Source: Xenoacremonium recifei
Lineage: Eukaryota > Ascomycota > Sordariomycetes > Hypocreales > Nectriaceae
Assembly: GCA_012184525.1 (NCBI GenBank)
Contig: WOFQ01000007.1
Span: 620,001 to 684,000, forward strand
Length of the DNA: 64,000 nucleotides
Direction: 5' to 3'
Within the stretch, counting starts at the first letter, position 1, and each line of letters begins with the position of its first letter. The notes beneath the pieces are model-generated. The model was not told the DNA's origin. It made no database searches and saw only the letters and a program-made list of their open reading frames with translations. Made by a program: the position numbers and the translations under genes. Below, piece after piece: positions 22,001-33,364 of the stretch.

Positions 22001-23824
22001 GGCAGCCAGGTCGGTCGCCATTGGCTGGAAGGGCTGTGCCGGACGCCCTCGGGGGATTAGCTCGTGAGATTTAGGTGCTGCGAGGTCCCCTATAGCGCCT
22101 AGGGCGTCCCTGGGGCTTCAGGAGGCTGCCAGCACCCACCCAGGTACCCGTGGCGCCGCTCAGGGGTACCTCTGCCGCCGTTGGACGGCGCGCCGTTACA
22201 ACTGGGGGCAGCTTGGGGGGCGCCCAGGTACAAGGCGATGCGCGACAACGGCCGCCATCCCTGTCGGAGTCATTAAACTATCGGCGCAGCCAATTCCAAC
22301 TTCGACCCGTTTTGGCCTCCCCCAGAGCGGTGGTGCATCTGCCATCGCCCGTGGTGGATGGATCGCCCACCATCCAGCATCGCCATCAATCACCCCCTGT
22401 TGATTCCCCCCTTCACACCCTCCGGCTGCTGAGGTGCCTCACGCTCGCTGCTGGCCATTGCCTCGCGGCCTCTCCTGCCCTCACCTGCTGCTTGTTCTGG
22501 TGCGATTCACAGAGTGCTGCTTCCATTTCCACCTTGCTGCCCCTGAGTCAGTAGTCACTCGTTGCTTGCTTCCCCCGCGAAACGGTACTTTGGGGCTCTG
22601 TGCTCGTACCTGACTCTCCAATTATTGTCAGGTGCCTGACCTGTACCTGAGGTGCTGACTGCCCTGCGCTATAGGCGGGCAGCCTCCTGTTCTGTCCACC
22701 CACACCCCCCTTCCTGCAGCACCCTGCTCCAGCCAGACACGCCCTCCTCCTCCTCCTCCTCCTCTGCTGTCCGTCTTCATCCGTCCATCCTTTGTCCCTA
22801 TTTTTCTTCTTTCATTTCTACTCCACCACCTCCATCCTCCTTCTCCCACCTCGCTCCCTACGGCTACTGGCCTCTTCTCTCACTCTTCCTCTCGCCTTTT
22901 CTGCCTTTCCGGTCCTTCTTTACGACGACGTAGTTTTGGTTTCAACCCGAGCTTTGCCCTCCCTCCTCAGGAGCGCTCCCGCCGATCCCTCGCCTCGTCT
23001 CCTCTCGACTCACCTTATACTCGCCACGAGACCGCCGAAGAAAGCGACGACGACCTTGCTCCCTTTGATCCCTGTTCCTTTCTCCGACCTCCTACGACGT
23101 GGAATTCTTCCCGCTCAGAGTTCCAGCTCAGATGCCGCGTTGTCAAGCCTCTTTCGCGTAACATATCTTCTTTCACCTCAGCCGACGCTCGTTCAGCCCA
23201 ATATTCTTTTCTAATAACTTTTCGACTTGCTTCCTCTGGATGCCCACCTGAGTCTCGCAGCCTCACCTATACTAAACTTCTCTTTCGACTCTTCGCTACA
23301 CTCGCTCTCTATCGTTTCATCTGCTACAACAGCTAGTGTGTTTCTCGACTCGCCATCTCGAATCGATTCCGCCTCAGCTGTCTGTGTTCGACATCCATAT
23401 AAACTACAAAACAGGTCGCTTACTGGAACGACCATATTCGCACCTCCTCGAAGCTGTTTATCTTGACTTCTCACGGGATACCATACTCATAATTCTCTGT
23501 TTTCGTCCAGAGTTATTTTGCATACATACAACTTTTTTTGGTGTTATTCTGTTCTGGAGCTTCCGCGAGCCCCTTTCGTCATTCAGCCGTCTTGCTTCTG
23601 CTTGCCGCGGTTGATTCATTCTGATTTCCAATTTCAGGCTCATTTCAGCAGCCTGTGACTCGCATTATTGCGACTGTTAATCGACGACTCAAGCATTCCA
23701 GTCCGTCGGTGCCCCCAATCTCGTTTCTCGATCCGTGCCTCACTAGGGCACGTTCAAATCCTTCAAAACGGCTGTTCTATCGCACGTCGGGCGGGACTCG
23801 CTTGTCCCCCCTCATCTTCTCGGG
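19040..23824. other. 4.8-kb intergenic region; right part is the leader of the RRM gene
   Basis: I see no convincing gene. 19040-22600 has only short random open frames. 22060-22660 has a cluster of GGTACC/CAGGTAC motifs. From about 22740 to 23820 the plus strand is strongly C/T-rich, including a CTC triplet run at 22744-22763, and likely forms the promoter and long 5' leader of the RRM protein gene. Introns in that leader are possible. Confidence 0.5.
22744..22765 (+). repeat. CTC trinucleotide microsatellite
   Basis: About seven tandem CTC units at the start of a pyrimidine-rich leader. Confidence 0.8.
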
Positions 23825-26185
23825 ATGCAGGATCTCAATGGACCTGTTGGCCAGGGTGCTCCCAATGGAGGCCCTCCCAACCGATTCGGACACGCTTCAA
23901 AGCCCTCCAACAGCGACACCGGCTTCTCACACGGTGCTTTCACCTCGAACATCTCTGGATTTGCCGACCGACATCCTCGACGCGGAAACATTCCTTCGAT
24001 CAACACCCAGCCGATGAACCAGCAGGCTCCCGTCAATCCAAACGACATGACGACCCCGGGAACTGCCTTTGACATGCAGTTCACGCCTCTTCTCCCGTCT
24101 CAATTGCTTCTCGGCAGCCCGTTCCAGCCTGGAACTCCGGCCGCCTTTGGTAGCCCTCAGTTCCAGGGCATGCCTGGCTTCCAGGCTCAGCAGCAGCCCG
24201 GCAACCAACAACAGAACGGCGTTCCCAGCCCTGTTCAGCAGAACATCTCACCCCAGTCGTACCAGACAATGGTTTCTCCGTCGACATACGGAGCCCCCCA
24301 GTTCTTCCCTCCCCAGTCCCCTACTGGTGGCTACAGCATGCAGACTCCAATGCAGCCTACCTCGCCAGTGTCAATGGCTTCTGGTGTCGTTACGGGAACC
24401 AGCCGGACCGTTTATCTTGGTAACATTCCCCCGGACACTTCTGCGGAGGAGATTCTAGGACATGTCAGGAGTGGACAGATTGAGTCTGTCCGTCTTCTCC
24501 CTGACAAGAACTGTGCTTTCATCTCGTTCCTCGATGCTAGCTCCGCCACCCATTTCCACTCTGATGCCATCTTGAAAAAGCTCTGCATCAAGGGCCAGGA
24601 TATCAAGGTTGGCTGGGGAAAGCCCTCCCAGGTGCCCACCTCGGTTGCCCTGGCCGTTCAGCAGTCCGGGGCCTCGCGAAACGTTTATCTGGGAAATCTG
24701 CCTGAGGAGATCTCGGACGAGGAGTTGCGAGAGGATCTTGGCAAGTTTGGTGCCATCGACACAATCAAGATTGTGCGTGAGAAGAGCATTGCCTTTGTCC
24801 ACTATCTCTCCATCGCCAATGCTATCAAGGCTGTCTCTCAGCTGCCCCAGGAGGCCAAGTGGCAGGCTCCTCGCCGCGTCTACTATGGCAAGGACCGCTG
24901 TGCCTATGTGTCCAAGACGCAACAACAGAATGCCGCCCAGTACCTGGGTATTGCCCCGGGCTATGCGCATATGTTGACTGGCGCTGACCGGGACCTCATC
25001 TCGAACGCCCTCGCTCAGCAATCGGTTGCTGCCGCCGCTGTTGCTACTACCGCCGGTGGTATCAACAACCTCGGAAACCGAACCATTTACCTGGGCAACA
25101 TTCACCCCGAGACGACAATTGAGGAGATCTGCAACGTGGTCAGGGGTGGCCTGCTTCACCACATTCGGTACATTCCCGACAAGCACATTTGCTTCGTGAC
25201 TTTCATCGACCCCACGGCCGCGGCCTCGTTCTACGCTCTCAGCAACCTCCAGGGTCTCATGATTCACAACCGACGCCTCAAGATCGGCTGGGGTAAGCAC
25301 TCGGGTGCCCTGCCTCCGGCCATTGCTCTGGCCGTGAGCGGTGGTGCGTCTCGAAATGTTTACATTGGCAACCTGGACGAGACCTGGACTGAGGAGCGCC
25401 TCCGCCAGGACTTCTCGGAGTATGGTGAGATTGAGCTCGTCAACACCCTGCGTGAGAAGAGCTGCGCGTTTGTCAACTTCACCAACATTGCCAACGCGAT
25501 CAAGGCTATCGAGGCAATCCGTGGAAAGGAGGAGTACAGGAAGTTCAAAGTCAACTTTGGCAAGGATCGTTGTGGAAACCCCCCTCGACAGCTGCAGCAG
25601 AGCAACTCGCCTCGTGGTGATGGAGTTTCGTCGCCCCCTCCTAACGGCTCCCAGAACAGCGGATCTCCTACGAACGGCACGACTCCTCAGCAATCCGCTG
25701 TCCTGTTCAACGCCAACAACAACCCCCTGACGATGTATCTCAGCCAGGTCTCCCAGCAAGCCCAGCAGCAGCAACATCAGCAGCACCAGCAGATTGCTGT
25801 TCAACAGAACGCCCTGTTTGGCACCGCTCAGCCCTCCCCCGGTGAATTGACCCTGGAGGTCCCCCAACAAGTGCCCATGCCAGGACACGGCCAGTCGGCG
25901 AGCATCTCCAATGGCTATGCCGCCAACCCTCCTACCTCGGGTGCGACAACCATCGGCGGCCTTCTGGCCCCAGGACCACGGGGTCAACACAACCGAGCCG
26001 TCAGCCTCCCTGTCCTTGCCCCTGGTTTTGAGAATGGCGGCAACAGCCCCAACAGCATCCCGGGCGGTGAGGGTGAGCGACGAGGCCACCAATACCAGGC
26101 TAGCTTCGGCGGTATGGGTGCTGGCTTCGGTCTTGCTATCCAGGGCGGTCTGAACGGATGGGTCGAGGAAGAGGTGGCCAACTAG
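23825..26185 (+). CDS. Four-RRM RNA-binding protein of the Mrn1/Nrd1 type
   Basis: Single exon, 786 aa. A Q/P/N-rich N-terminal region (about 1-190) precedes four RRM domains starting near residues 193 (RTVYLGNIPPDT), 283 (RNVYLGNLPEEI), 417 (RTIYLGNIHPET) and 510 (RNVYIGNLDETW). Each has RNP2 (VYLGN-like) and RNP1 (CAFISF, IAFVHY, ICFVTF, CAFVNF). RRM pairs end in the characteristic IKVGWGK/LKIGWGKHSG and YYGKDRC/NFGKDRCGNPPRQ sequences. A long Q/N-rich tail follows. The architecture matches fission yeast Nrd1 and budding yeast Mrn1, cytoplasmic mRNA-binding proteins that bind cell-wall and differentiation transcripts and enter stress granules. The Q-rich tails suggest condensation behaviour. 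It is preceded by over 1 kb of pyrimidine-rich leader. Confidence 0.9.
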   Translation: MQDLNGPVGQGAPNGGPPNRFGHASKPSNSDTGFSHGAFTSNISGFADRHPRRGNIPSINTQPMNQQAPVNPNDMTTPGTAFDMQFTPLLPSQLLLGSPFQPGTPAAFGSPQFQGMPGFQAQQQPGNQQQNGVPSPVQQNISPQSYQTMVSPSTYGAPQFFPPQSPTGGYSMQTPMQPTSPVSMASGVVTGTSRTVYLGNIPPDTSAEEILGHVRSGQIESVRLLPDKNCAFISFLDASSATHFHSDAILKKLCIKGQDIKVGWGKPSQVPTSVALAVQQSGASRNVYLGNLPEEISDEELREDLGKFGAIDTIKIVREKSIAFVHYLSIANAIKAVSQLPQEAKWQAPRRVYYGKDRCAYVSKTQQQNAAQYLGIAPGYAHMLTGADRDLISNALAQQSVAAAAVATTAGGINNLGNRTIYLGNIHPETTIEEICNVVRGGLLHHIRYIPDKHICFVTFIDPTAAASFYALSNLQGLMIHNRRLKIGWGKHSGALPPAIALAVSGGASRNVYIGNLDETWTEERLRQDFSEYGEIELVNTLREKSCAFVNFTNIANAIKAIEAIRGKEEYRKFKVNFGKDRCGNPPRQLQQSNSPRGDGVSSPPPNGSQNSGSPTNGTTPQQSAVLFNANNNPLTMYLSQVSQQAQQQQHQQHQQIAVQQNALFGTAQPSPGELTLEVPQQVPMPGHGQSASISNGYAANPPTSGATTIGGLLAPGPRGQHNRAVSLPVLAPGFENGGNSPNSIPGGEGERRGHQYQASFGGMGAGFGLAIQGGLNGWVEEEVAN

Positions 26186-26925
26186 GCGTTGCACCTAGGC
26201 CGCATAGCTTCACGCTCCGCTCAGCGCAGACGGGGAAAAGCGACGGGGAAAATTGCTTAATTGTTGTAATCGTTTTAACGGGTTATACTGTCTTTGTCTT
26301 TGCTTGTTATCGGGTCTCAAACGCAACCTTTTTCTATTTCCTTCGCTTGAACTTTTTTCTTTTGATAATTACCCCTTCCTTCAGTGTATGTTGTTGGATC
26401 TCCTTTTTTCCCCTGAGACGCCGCACAGCGCGAGAGGCCACCGCTTTTTCATGGACACGCTCCATTGGAAATTGTCGGTTTGATGGATGGGAGACGATGG
26501 ATTTGAGAATATCGGCTAGGAATAGAGGACTCTTGGGTCGAACCCTAGAGTGCTATGATGGCTACAGAAGCCAGTGAGTGATGGAATGGATGGAGGATGT
26601 ATGTATTGCACGTATGTCTATTCAGGAGTCTAGGATGGATTAGGTACTTGCAGTAGTATCAATGCAGATCAAATGATGGTCAATCTTATAATCCAGTCTA
26701 TGTGATGTCTGATGTTTCTCTATGTACGGAGCCAAAGACTTGACATGCCAATCTATAACATGTATGTATGACCTACCAACATCGTTCTGCTTCACGCAGC
26801 CCCTTTTATTCCCAGAACTCGACACCATACGCCGTGGCAATTGACTTCTATCCAATTGCTCACAAAATCAAGCTTCAGACGATATTTCAATATAAATGGC
26901 AAGGGCAAGATTCACCAGGTGGTCT
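26186..26925. other. Convergent 3' intergenic region
   Basis: About 740 bp between the stop of the RRM gene and the stop of the histidine phosphatase gene on the other strand. It is AT-richer than the flanks and holds both 3' UTRs. No gene seen. Confidence 0.5.
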
Positions 26926-28494
26926 TCAAAATCCAGACGGCTCGGGCTTCTCGGGAAACGCAGCGGTCTTGACGTTAGCACGACATTGCTGTTTCCAGTT
27001 ATGAGGCGTAAACTTGTCCACGATAGCCTTGAACGCTTCCTATAATCCGTAAGAGGAGGGGCACACGGCTTCCACAAGGGGGTTACTCACTAGGGTGCAG
27101 AACGACTCGTCGCCCTCGAGGTGCTTCCCCGGGGCGCGGCAGCCAGGAATCGTCACTGGCTTGTCGTTGTACCGTAGGCGGACGTAGTAACCTTCGAGGC
27201 TGGCTTTCTCAGCGGCAGTGAGCTCAGCCGTCTGCTTGCGGCCGATGCCGGGTGAGGGCGAACCGGCGCCGGAGCCGGTCCAACTGAGGAGCGAGGATGT
27301 CCAACTCTTCGGAGGCGCGGCCGGCGCGTGGTCCGCGTGCCGGAACAGCTCGACGGCGATGTGGCTTGTGAACGGTGGCCAGGCCTCGCCCTCGAAGGCG
27401 CCCAAGCTGGACAGCGCAGCCGCCAACGTGGTGTCGTGACACCCGCTGAGGCCGAACCGCACCGGCGAGGGGCTTCCTGGATGCCGGGCCACCTCGTACT
27501 GCCCGTCCGCAGCAGTCTGCTCAACGCTGCCAACCATGCGTGCCACGACGTCGCCCAGCAGCCCGCCAATGCCCAGCATCCGGTATTCGCGGCTCTCCTT
27601 GTAGCCGTCATACCACTCCTCGACACCGATACGCTCGATGATGCGCTTCACCTCGGGATCGTAGAATTCGGACGGCAGACGTGTCGCCGGGCCATGCGCA
27701 GCAGTCGCATTGATGGTGTCCATGATGCCACTGAGGCGCGGGTGCGAGTCCACGGCCACGCGCGGGCTGTCGGCCGGCATCCAGCGGCCTAGCTTCTTGG
27801 TCAAGTACGCCATCTCGGGGGTGTCGTTCCAGCGGTCGGCGGCACGCTGGGCAAAGGCGCGTGCCAGCTCGGCGAAGCGGCGGCAGTTGCCATCGTTGGG
27901 GAACAGCGTCTCGTCGGCGGGCGAGCGCGAGAGGATCGTGGGCGGGGGCAGGTCGGGCGCGCGCGTCGCAGCAGGGTAGAGGCCCTGCAGCGTCTGCTGG
28001 AGCGAGTGCAGAGCACGCGGAATGGGCGTGGTGCGCAGGTACAGGAAGTCAGTATCGGCGAGGTCGCGCGGCAGGAAGCCCAGCTGGTCGACGTAGAGGC
28101 GGCGCAGGCGCTCCCCGAGGGCATACGTCGTCTCGCGGCCGCGGTCCGTCAGCATGCCGGCGTCGCAGATGCCATCGAGCTCGCCGGCCGGGCCCGCGGC
28201 GACAACGGGGGCATCGCGGGCGCCAAAGGCCTCGAGGCGGTGCTGCCACTCAAGCGTGCTGAAGGGGCCGTCTCCGTCTCGGGCGGCGGGATCCAGCACG
28301 GCGTTGCGCAGGTGGCGCACGGCGGCGCAGTACGGCCAGAAGGCGGGCAGGCCGGTGTTGCGGAAGCGGGCGGTGATGGGGCTGCGCTCGCCGTGGCGGA
28401 GGAGGATCTGGACGAGCTGGAGGCGGAGCTGCGGCGGGTAGAGCGCGGCGAGCTCGGAGGGCGTGTAGGCCGGACGGGGCTCGAGGGTCGACAT
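26926..28494 (-). CDS. Histidine phosphatase superfamily (branch 2) acid phosphatase
   Basis: Two exons (minus strand): 28494-27091 and 27039-26926, 51-bp intron, 505 aa. The branch-2 signature is complete: LLRHGERSP near the N-terminus (catalytic H34) and GCHDTTLAA (the proton-donor HD) in the second half. This class includes acid phosphatases, phytases and the 2-phosphoxylose phosphatase group. No signal peptide is visible on the chosen start, so it is probably intracellular, unlike secreted phytases. An in-frame upstream start at 28578 would add a His-rich stretch encoded by GTGATG-type triplet repeats. I prefer 28494 because the family N-terminus begins there and the extension is repeat-derived. 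The substrate is unknown. Confidence 0.88.
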
Positions 28495-30113
28495 CGCGGC
28501 GGTCAAGCAGCAGTGTCGGTGATGTTGGTGATGTTGGTGATGGTGGGAGGTGAGGTGAGGATCGCTCTCGGAGCTCAATGTCCCGATGACGGCGGTGGAG
28601 GGCGGGCGGTCAACCTCATTCTGCCGCGCCTATGGTTAGGTCCCAGCACAATAGGTGCCTCGTCTGCATTCCCATTCTTTGTTGGTGTCAAGCAATGCTC
28701 CCACAGCTTGAGAACTAGGCTTCTACGCAACCAGTCCAGGCATCGGCAGCTCAATTGAGTGTTGTGTGAGTTTTCGTCAAACCAAGGTGAGGTCGAACGG
28801 CGGCTTGCAGCTGTGAATCGAGGCCCTGGTATCGGGCGCCGCTGATTGGCAGAGCTGCCGCGGGAGGGCTGACAGGGCTGACATCATCGCACAGGGTACA
28901 AAGTACTACAAACCGTGGCAGTGGCTTACACCGTTTCGATTCGCTTCTGACAGGAACGGAAACAAGTCGCGAGATTGACGGATTGTCTGACGGTCTGCTC
29001 TTGTTTGCAAGTGATCCCGTATCAACAGCATCTACCCCGCTGGCTTCAATGGATGAATTGCGGTCCACTGCTGCCCTCAGCTCAGCTCATGCCCCTGCAA
29101 ACAGTAGAGAGCCCCATTTTCACATGCTTCCTCGTGCTTGCCCAGACTCTGGTTCGGTGGTTCCTGCCACGGGAGAACTTCTGTTTCGAGGACATCGTTG
29201 CTCCTTCCACTTCGACTTACACGGCTGACACATCACCATCCCCAGAAAAATAGTCGATAGCCTCAACACCAAAGATTGCATTCCACCTCCATACGAATAC
29301 GCTGGTTGCTGAACGTACGATCGCCAACACATCCCCCCCTTCGTCACACAAACCGTAGCGTCGTCCAAGGCACAGTATATCACTGTACACTTCCAGCACG
29401 CCTTACGCGACTACGTACCACGTCCAGCGGCCACGCACCGGTCCCCATCGCCTAGTCCCGTCCGTCATTGGCGCCCGATCGCCCAGTGCCGTTGTGCCGT
29501 CCAGCCTCCGGCCAGTCTCCGCAGACATGATGACCTCATCAACAGGCTGACTTGCGATCCGATGAGGGCATCGTCAGCCAACAGGGCAGCGGTGCCATGA
29601 AAGTATAAGGTCTCCAGGGCCTCAACGCCAGGGCACCCGTTTCCTTCTCCATTTGGACCCTTCTCCCGCTCGTCGCCCGCAAAATACGTGGGATACGAAA
29701 ATTCCGCCCACGGCGCCCCGATAAGGCCGGTGTATCCGGAGGAGGCGCAGCCAGTCCAGTCCAGTCCGCCCTCGCCCTCGGACTGGGCACGAGCTGAGAG
29801 GCTGAGAGACGATCCGGTACAGTTCATATCTCGCTCCACCGTGGGTTCCAGAATTCAGACCTGCCGATTTAATCAATCAATAATAACCTAACCTCGGGCT
29901 CTTTGATCCTCGCTTTTAGGGTCCTCGCACCGCCTCGCCAGTCTCTCGTCAGCCTCTCCATCGCGTTTTGTGTGCCATGTGTGCGGCTTGTCGATCATCT
30001 TGTTTCCGGAAACGGTAATGATTTCAGCCTTCCTTCTGAATTTAAATGTCAATTGCATCGGCGTTATCCTCGCCATTGCCAGAACAACCGGGGATTTTTA
30101 AGCAAAACACACC
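28495..30113. promoter_or_regulatory. Divergent intergenic region between the histidine phosphatase and LCAT-like genes
   Basis: About 1.6 kb between two divergent starts. The left edge has a short GGTGATGTT repeat (about 28517-28546) just upstream of the phosphatase ATG. No gene is apparent; only short open frames of low quality are present. Confidence 0.5.
28517..28546. repeat. Short GGTGATGTT tandem repeat
   Basis: About three 9-bp units in the 5' leader of the histidine phosphatase gene. Confidence 0.7.
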
Positions 30114-32537
30114 ATGGCCATGGAAGTGCCGGCCAATCCGGCTATTGAGCGCGACGACCTCGAGGCCCTAGAAGACGAGGATGACGGCACAAACTACTAT
30201 CAATCCATCATCAAGGACCAAGATGATGCTGAGGCTGTCTTACAACCTGCTATTAGCGCTGTTGCAAGTCACCTCACCTCCTTGAATACTCCTGCTATCG
30301 AAAAGGCTGCCGCCTTGGAGAAGAGGAATACTGGTGGACTGTTTGAGATACCCTCTGACGGTGATGGCGATGCGAGTTCCGAACCCGACCTCTCTCCTGG
30401 TATCTCTCCGGAAAGCAAAGACCAGTTTCAGGGAGGTCTCAGGACCAATGTTCCAGCAATCAAGGTGCCCAGTCCCCAACCCCGACGAGATGCTCTGCCA
30501 TCCCCATGGCAAGCCGGCCCAAAGCAACATGTCGACAAAGACGCATCATCACGGCCATCCAAGAGCGTTCTAGGAACTGCTTTTGGTTCTACTCGGACCC
30601 GATCCCGATCAGCCGGACAAGAGGCGTTGAAGCGAATACAGAAGGCTTTTCCTTCTCTGAGTTCTCCGTATCACATACTTCCGTCACTTTCCGGCTCGTT
30701 CTTCTCCAATTCTAACGACAAGACCAATCCGCAGAGATCGAGCAACCCAAAAAGTCTCTCAATATCTCTAAACAAACCCCAACCTAGCAGTTCACCCTCA
30801 ACGCCAGTCTCGACCCAAGGTCCAAGCCGCCCTCCTTTGGCCACTCATGATGCTACTCTAGTGCGTCCTGCATCAGCAACACCTCAACGACCTCCCTACC
30901 TTCGACGTGTCACGTCTGACGAGAGCGTTCTTTATCACACATTGTCTCGGGCTTCATCTCTAGGAGCTGACAAGGAGTTTCCAGATGTGAGAGAAATGGT
31001 CAATCTGAGATTCATGGCTCTCAAGGACAGTCTTCCAGAAGTGCCAAATTTCAAGATGCCAAGCCTCCCTAAATTCTACAACCAAGCGAGGAAGTCGACA
31101 TCATCCCTGAGCTACACGCAATCATCTGAAGCTCTGGGGTCACAAACACTGCCCCGGGAGAATAGCAGCAGTTCGAAGGACGCGTCAACAGCCCTAGACC
31201 GTGTTCTTGAACAACTCACGGGCGATGTGGTCATCTTGGGAGGATATCGAGGATCAATTCTGAGATCAGCAGAGCCCCCTCATCAACAAGTTTGGGCCCC
31301 TGTCAAGCTTGGCTTGAACATGCGAAAAGTAAATCTTGAGGTCGGATTGGAGGACGAAGATGAGGAGAAGATGGAGAATACTATCATCCCCTCAGGCATG
31401 CTCAAACACATCGGCCCCATTGATATTTCAAGGAAATTGATCAAGAAGCTACGCTCCTGCGACAACGCCAGGTCGGGCAAGTTGAGAGTATGGGACTACG
31501 GCTACGATTGGCGGCTCAGCCCCCCTCTGTCATCACAAAGACTTCAGAACTTCCTCTCGAACCTCCCCTCGAACAAACGCGGCGTCCCCGCGGAGCACCG
31601 AGGAGCCCTTGTTATTGCTCACAGTCTAGGCGGCGTCATCACTCGCCATGCCGTCAATCAGCGGCCTGAACTCTTCTCAGGGGTTCTGTACGCTGGTGTT
31701 CCCCAGAAGTGTATCAACATTCTCGGGCCTCTTCGAAATGGCGATGTCGTCCTCTTCAACGAAAAGCTTCTCAGCACTCGGGTGAACTTCTCCATGCGAA
31801 CATCCTTTGTTTTCCTCCCCGAAGACGGATTTTGCTTCGTTGACAAGAATACCGGCGAGGAATATCCTATCAACTTCTACGACCCTCAGGAGTGGGTTAA
31901 GTATTCACTGAGCCCTTGTGTCAACCCTGCTCTGCCTGCATTTAATCGTCCAGCATCGAACTCGCTGTCGTCCCTGATTCCCAATTCTTTGAGACCTCGA
32001 TCCGATAGCAAAGCCGACAAGGGGCCTCCATCGCCAACAGGTGGAAAGGACCGCACTATTGCGCCTCAAATGCATCCCGGGACCCAACAGCACAATGAGG
32101 ACTGCCCCTCTGAAGTTGAGCGGCAGAAGTATTTGAAGTATCTTGCGCGGACACTTGCCATGATCCACAAGTTCCGCTCCGAGCTTGCTCACTCTCCAAC
32201 CTACCAAGAAGCAAACGCCTATCCGCCCCTGGCCGTCCTCTACGGGAAGAACATTCCAACTGTGTATGCCGCCCAGGTCAACGGTCGAGAGGCCATCTCC
32301 TGCGCTGATTGTTACGACGATCTCCTCTTCCGCGCAGGCGATGGCGTAGTCCTCGCTAAGGAGGCCATGCTTCCAGATGGCTACTCCCTCGTGCGAGGCG
32401 GCCGCGTCTGCACTGAACGCGGCCATATTACGATGCTTGGCGATCTACCGGCCGTAGGACAGGCTCTTGAGGCGCTGCTCAGGGGCCGGAGGAAGGGAAT
32501 TGGTCTGGGGATCGACAACGAAGAGAACGAAAAGTAA
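30114..32537 (+). CDS. LCAT-like alpha/beta hydrolase with a long disordered N-terminus
   Basis: Single exon, 807 aa; start ACCATGGCC has a strong context. Residues 1-360 are low-complexity, S/P-rich and probably disordered. A lecithin:cholesterol acyltransferase-type alpha/beta hydrolase domain follows: DVVILGGYRGSIL (oxyanion region), WDYGYDWRLSP, the nucleophile elbow IAHSLGGVITRH (S504), then a C-terminal region with GDGVV and HITMLGDLPAV that supplies an aspartate and a histidine. LCAT-family members are phospholipases or acyltransferases. There is no signal peptide or membrane anchor, so an intracellular lipid-acting enzyme is likely. The substrate is not readable. A hydrophilic insertion (about 610-670) interrupts the domain. 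Confidence 0.85.
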   Translation: MAMEVPANPAIERDDLEALEDEDDGTNYYQSIIKDQDDAEAVLQPAISAVASHLTSLNTPAIEKAAALEKRNTGGLFEIPSDGDGDASSEPDLSPGISPESKDQFQGGLRTNVPAIKVPSPQPRRDALPSPWQAGPKQHVDKDASSRPSKSVLGTAFGSTRTRSRSAGQEALKRIQKAFPSLSSPYHILPSLSGSFFSNSNDKTNPQRSSNPKSLSISLNKPQPSSSPSTPVSTQGPSRPPLATHDATLVRPASATPQRPPYLRRVTSDESVLYHTLSRASSLGADKEFPDVREMVNLRFMALKDSLPEVPNFKMPSLPKFYNQARKSTSSLSYTQSSEALGSQTLPRENSSSSKDASTALDRVLEQLTGDVVILGGYRGSILRSAEPPHQQVWAPVKLGLNMRKVNLEVGLEDEDEEKMENTIIPSGMLKHIGPIDISRKLIKKLRSCDNARSGKLRVWDYGYDWRLSPPLSSQRLQNFLSNLPSNKRGVPAEHRGALVIAHSLGGVITRHAVNQRPELFSGVLYAGVPQKCINILGPLRNGDVVLFNEKLLSTRVNFSMRTSFVFLPEDGFCFVDKNTGEEYPINFYDPQEWVKYSLSPCVNPALPAFNRPASNSLSSLIPNSLRPRSDSKADKGPPSPTGGKDRTIAPQMHPGTQQHNEDCPSEVERQKYLKYLARTLAMIHKFRSELAHSPTYQEANAYPPLAVLYGKNIPTVYAAQVNGREAISCADCYDDLLFRAGDGVVLAKEAMLPDGYSLVRGGRVCTERGHITMLGDLPAVGQALEALLRGRRKGIGLGIDNEENEK

Positions 32538-33364
32538 AGCACCATGAAGCATTCCCCTTGCGAGACGCATACCGGTCACGAATCAGTTCATGAGAACGGA
32601 GTTACGGGGAAAACGATTGGGGGTCCAAGAAATACCCGGACATGCGTCCAGTGTACTTGTATTGTAGCCAGAGGCGTCGAGAAAAGACGTCACTGCCATG
32701 CATGAAATTATGAACCAGTCAAATAAAATTCTCAACAAAACTCCTCCGCCATGACATGTGAAAGAAACTCCCGCCACCCTAGAACTTGACGCGAAAAGAA
32801 ACACACAAGATATAAACGCCAATTCAGTATGCCCCTCCATCCCATCCTCTGCACCAGATTTTTGGGGGTACGAATAAAATAAAAGAAAATCCCTTTGCTA
32901 TTCCATGCTGATCATGTCCATATTCCCATTCATTCACTCTCGTTTTTCCTTCCTTCCTTGTTATACAACATCCGGGGGTATCTGCGCCACAACAACGAAA
33001 CAAAAGCCTTCCCCCCTCTAAGTAACCCTTCTCGTACATGATGGTGTCGCCTTTGGTTGGACGCGGGTGGCGAGGGTCCCTGGTGAGTTAGCCCCGTGTG
33101 CTGTGGTCCTGGGGGCCGGAAGCGGCGCTGGGGCTGTGGTGGTGGTGGTGGTAATGACGGAGGCTTCCTGGGTGAGTGGAAGCGTTGGTGGTGTCCCGGC
33201 GTCTTTGAAGTGCCAGTAAGTTGTGGCGCGTTGTTTTGAGGCGGTGCGTATGGTGGCCGGTGCGTGAAGAGAAGGGTGGTCTATTGGTGCTTCGTAGAGG
33301 ACACAATCGATGGGACCTGCATCTCCTTGCTTCTCTTCACCATGGGTCATCACTTCACCACCAC
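32538..33364. other. Convergent 3' intergenic region
   Basis: About 830 bp between the stops of the LCAT-like gene (+) and the 2EXR gene (-). It holds 3' UTR sequence and a short GTGGTG triplet run near 33136-33152. No gene seen. Confidence 0.5.

Noticed and set aside
22150..22554. A 134-codon plus-strand frame in the intergenic region
   Set aside because: Composition is random, no motif, no splice or start context, and it lies in a word-repeat-rich promoter-like region.
24455..26194. A 579-codon open frame antisense to the RRM gene
   Set aside because: It is a by-product of codon bias in the real gene: the peptide has no motif and no protein-like composition, and the sense strand has four complete RRMs.
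27328..28758. Long plus-strand frames antisense to the histidine phosphatase gene
   Set aside because: They are shadows of the GC-rich phosphatase coding sequence; the minus strand has RHGERSP and HDTTL motifs.
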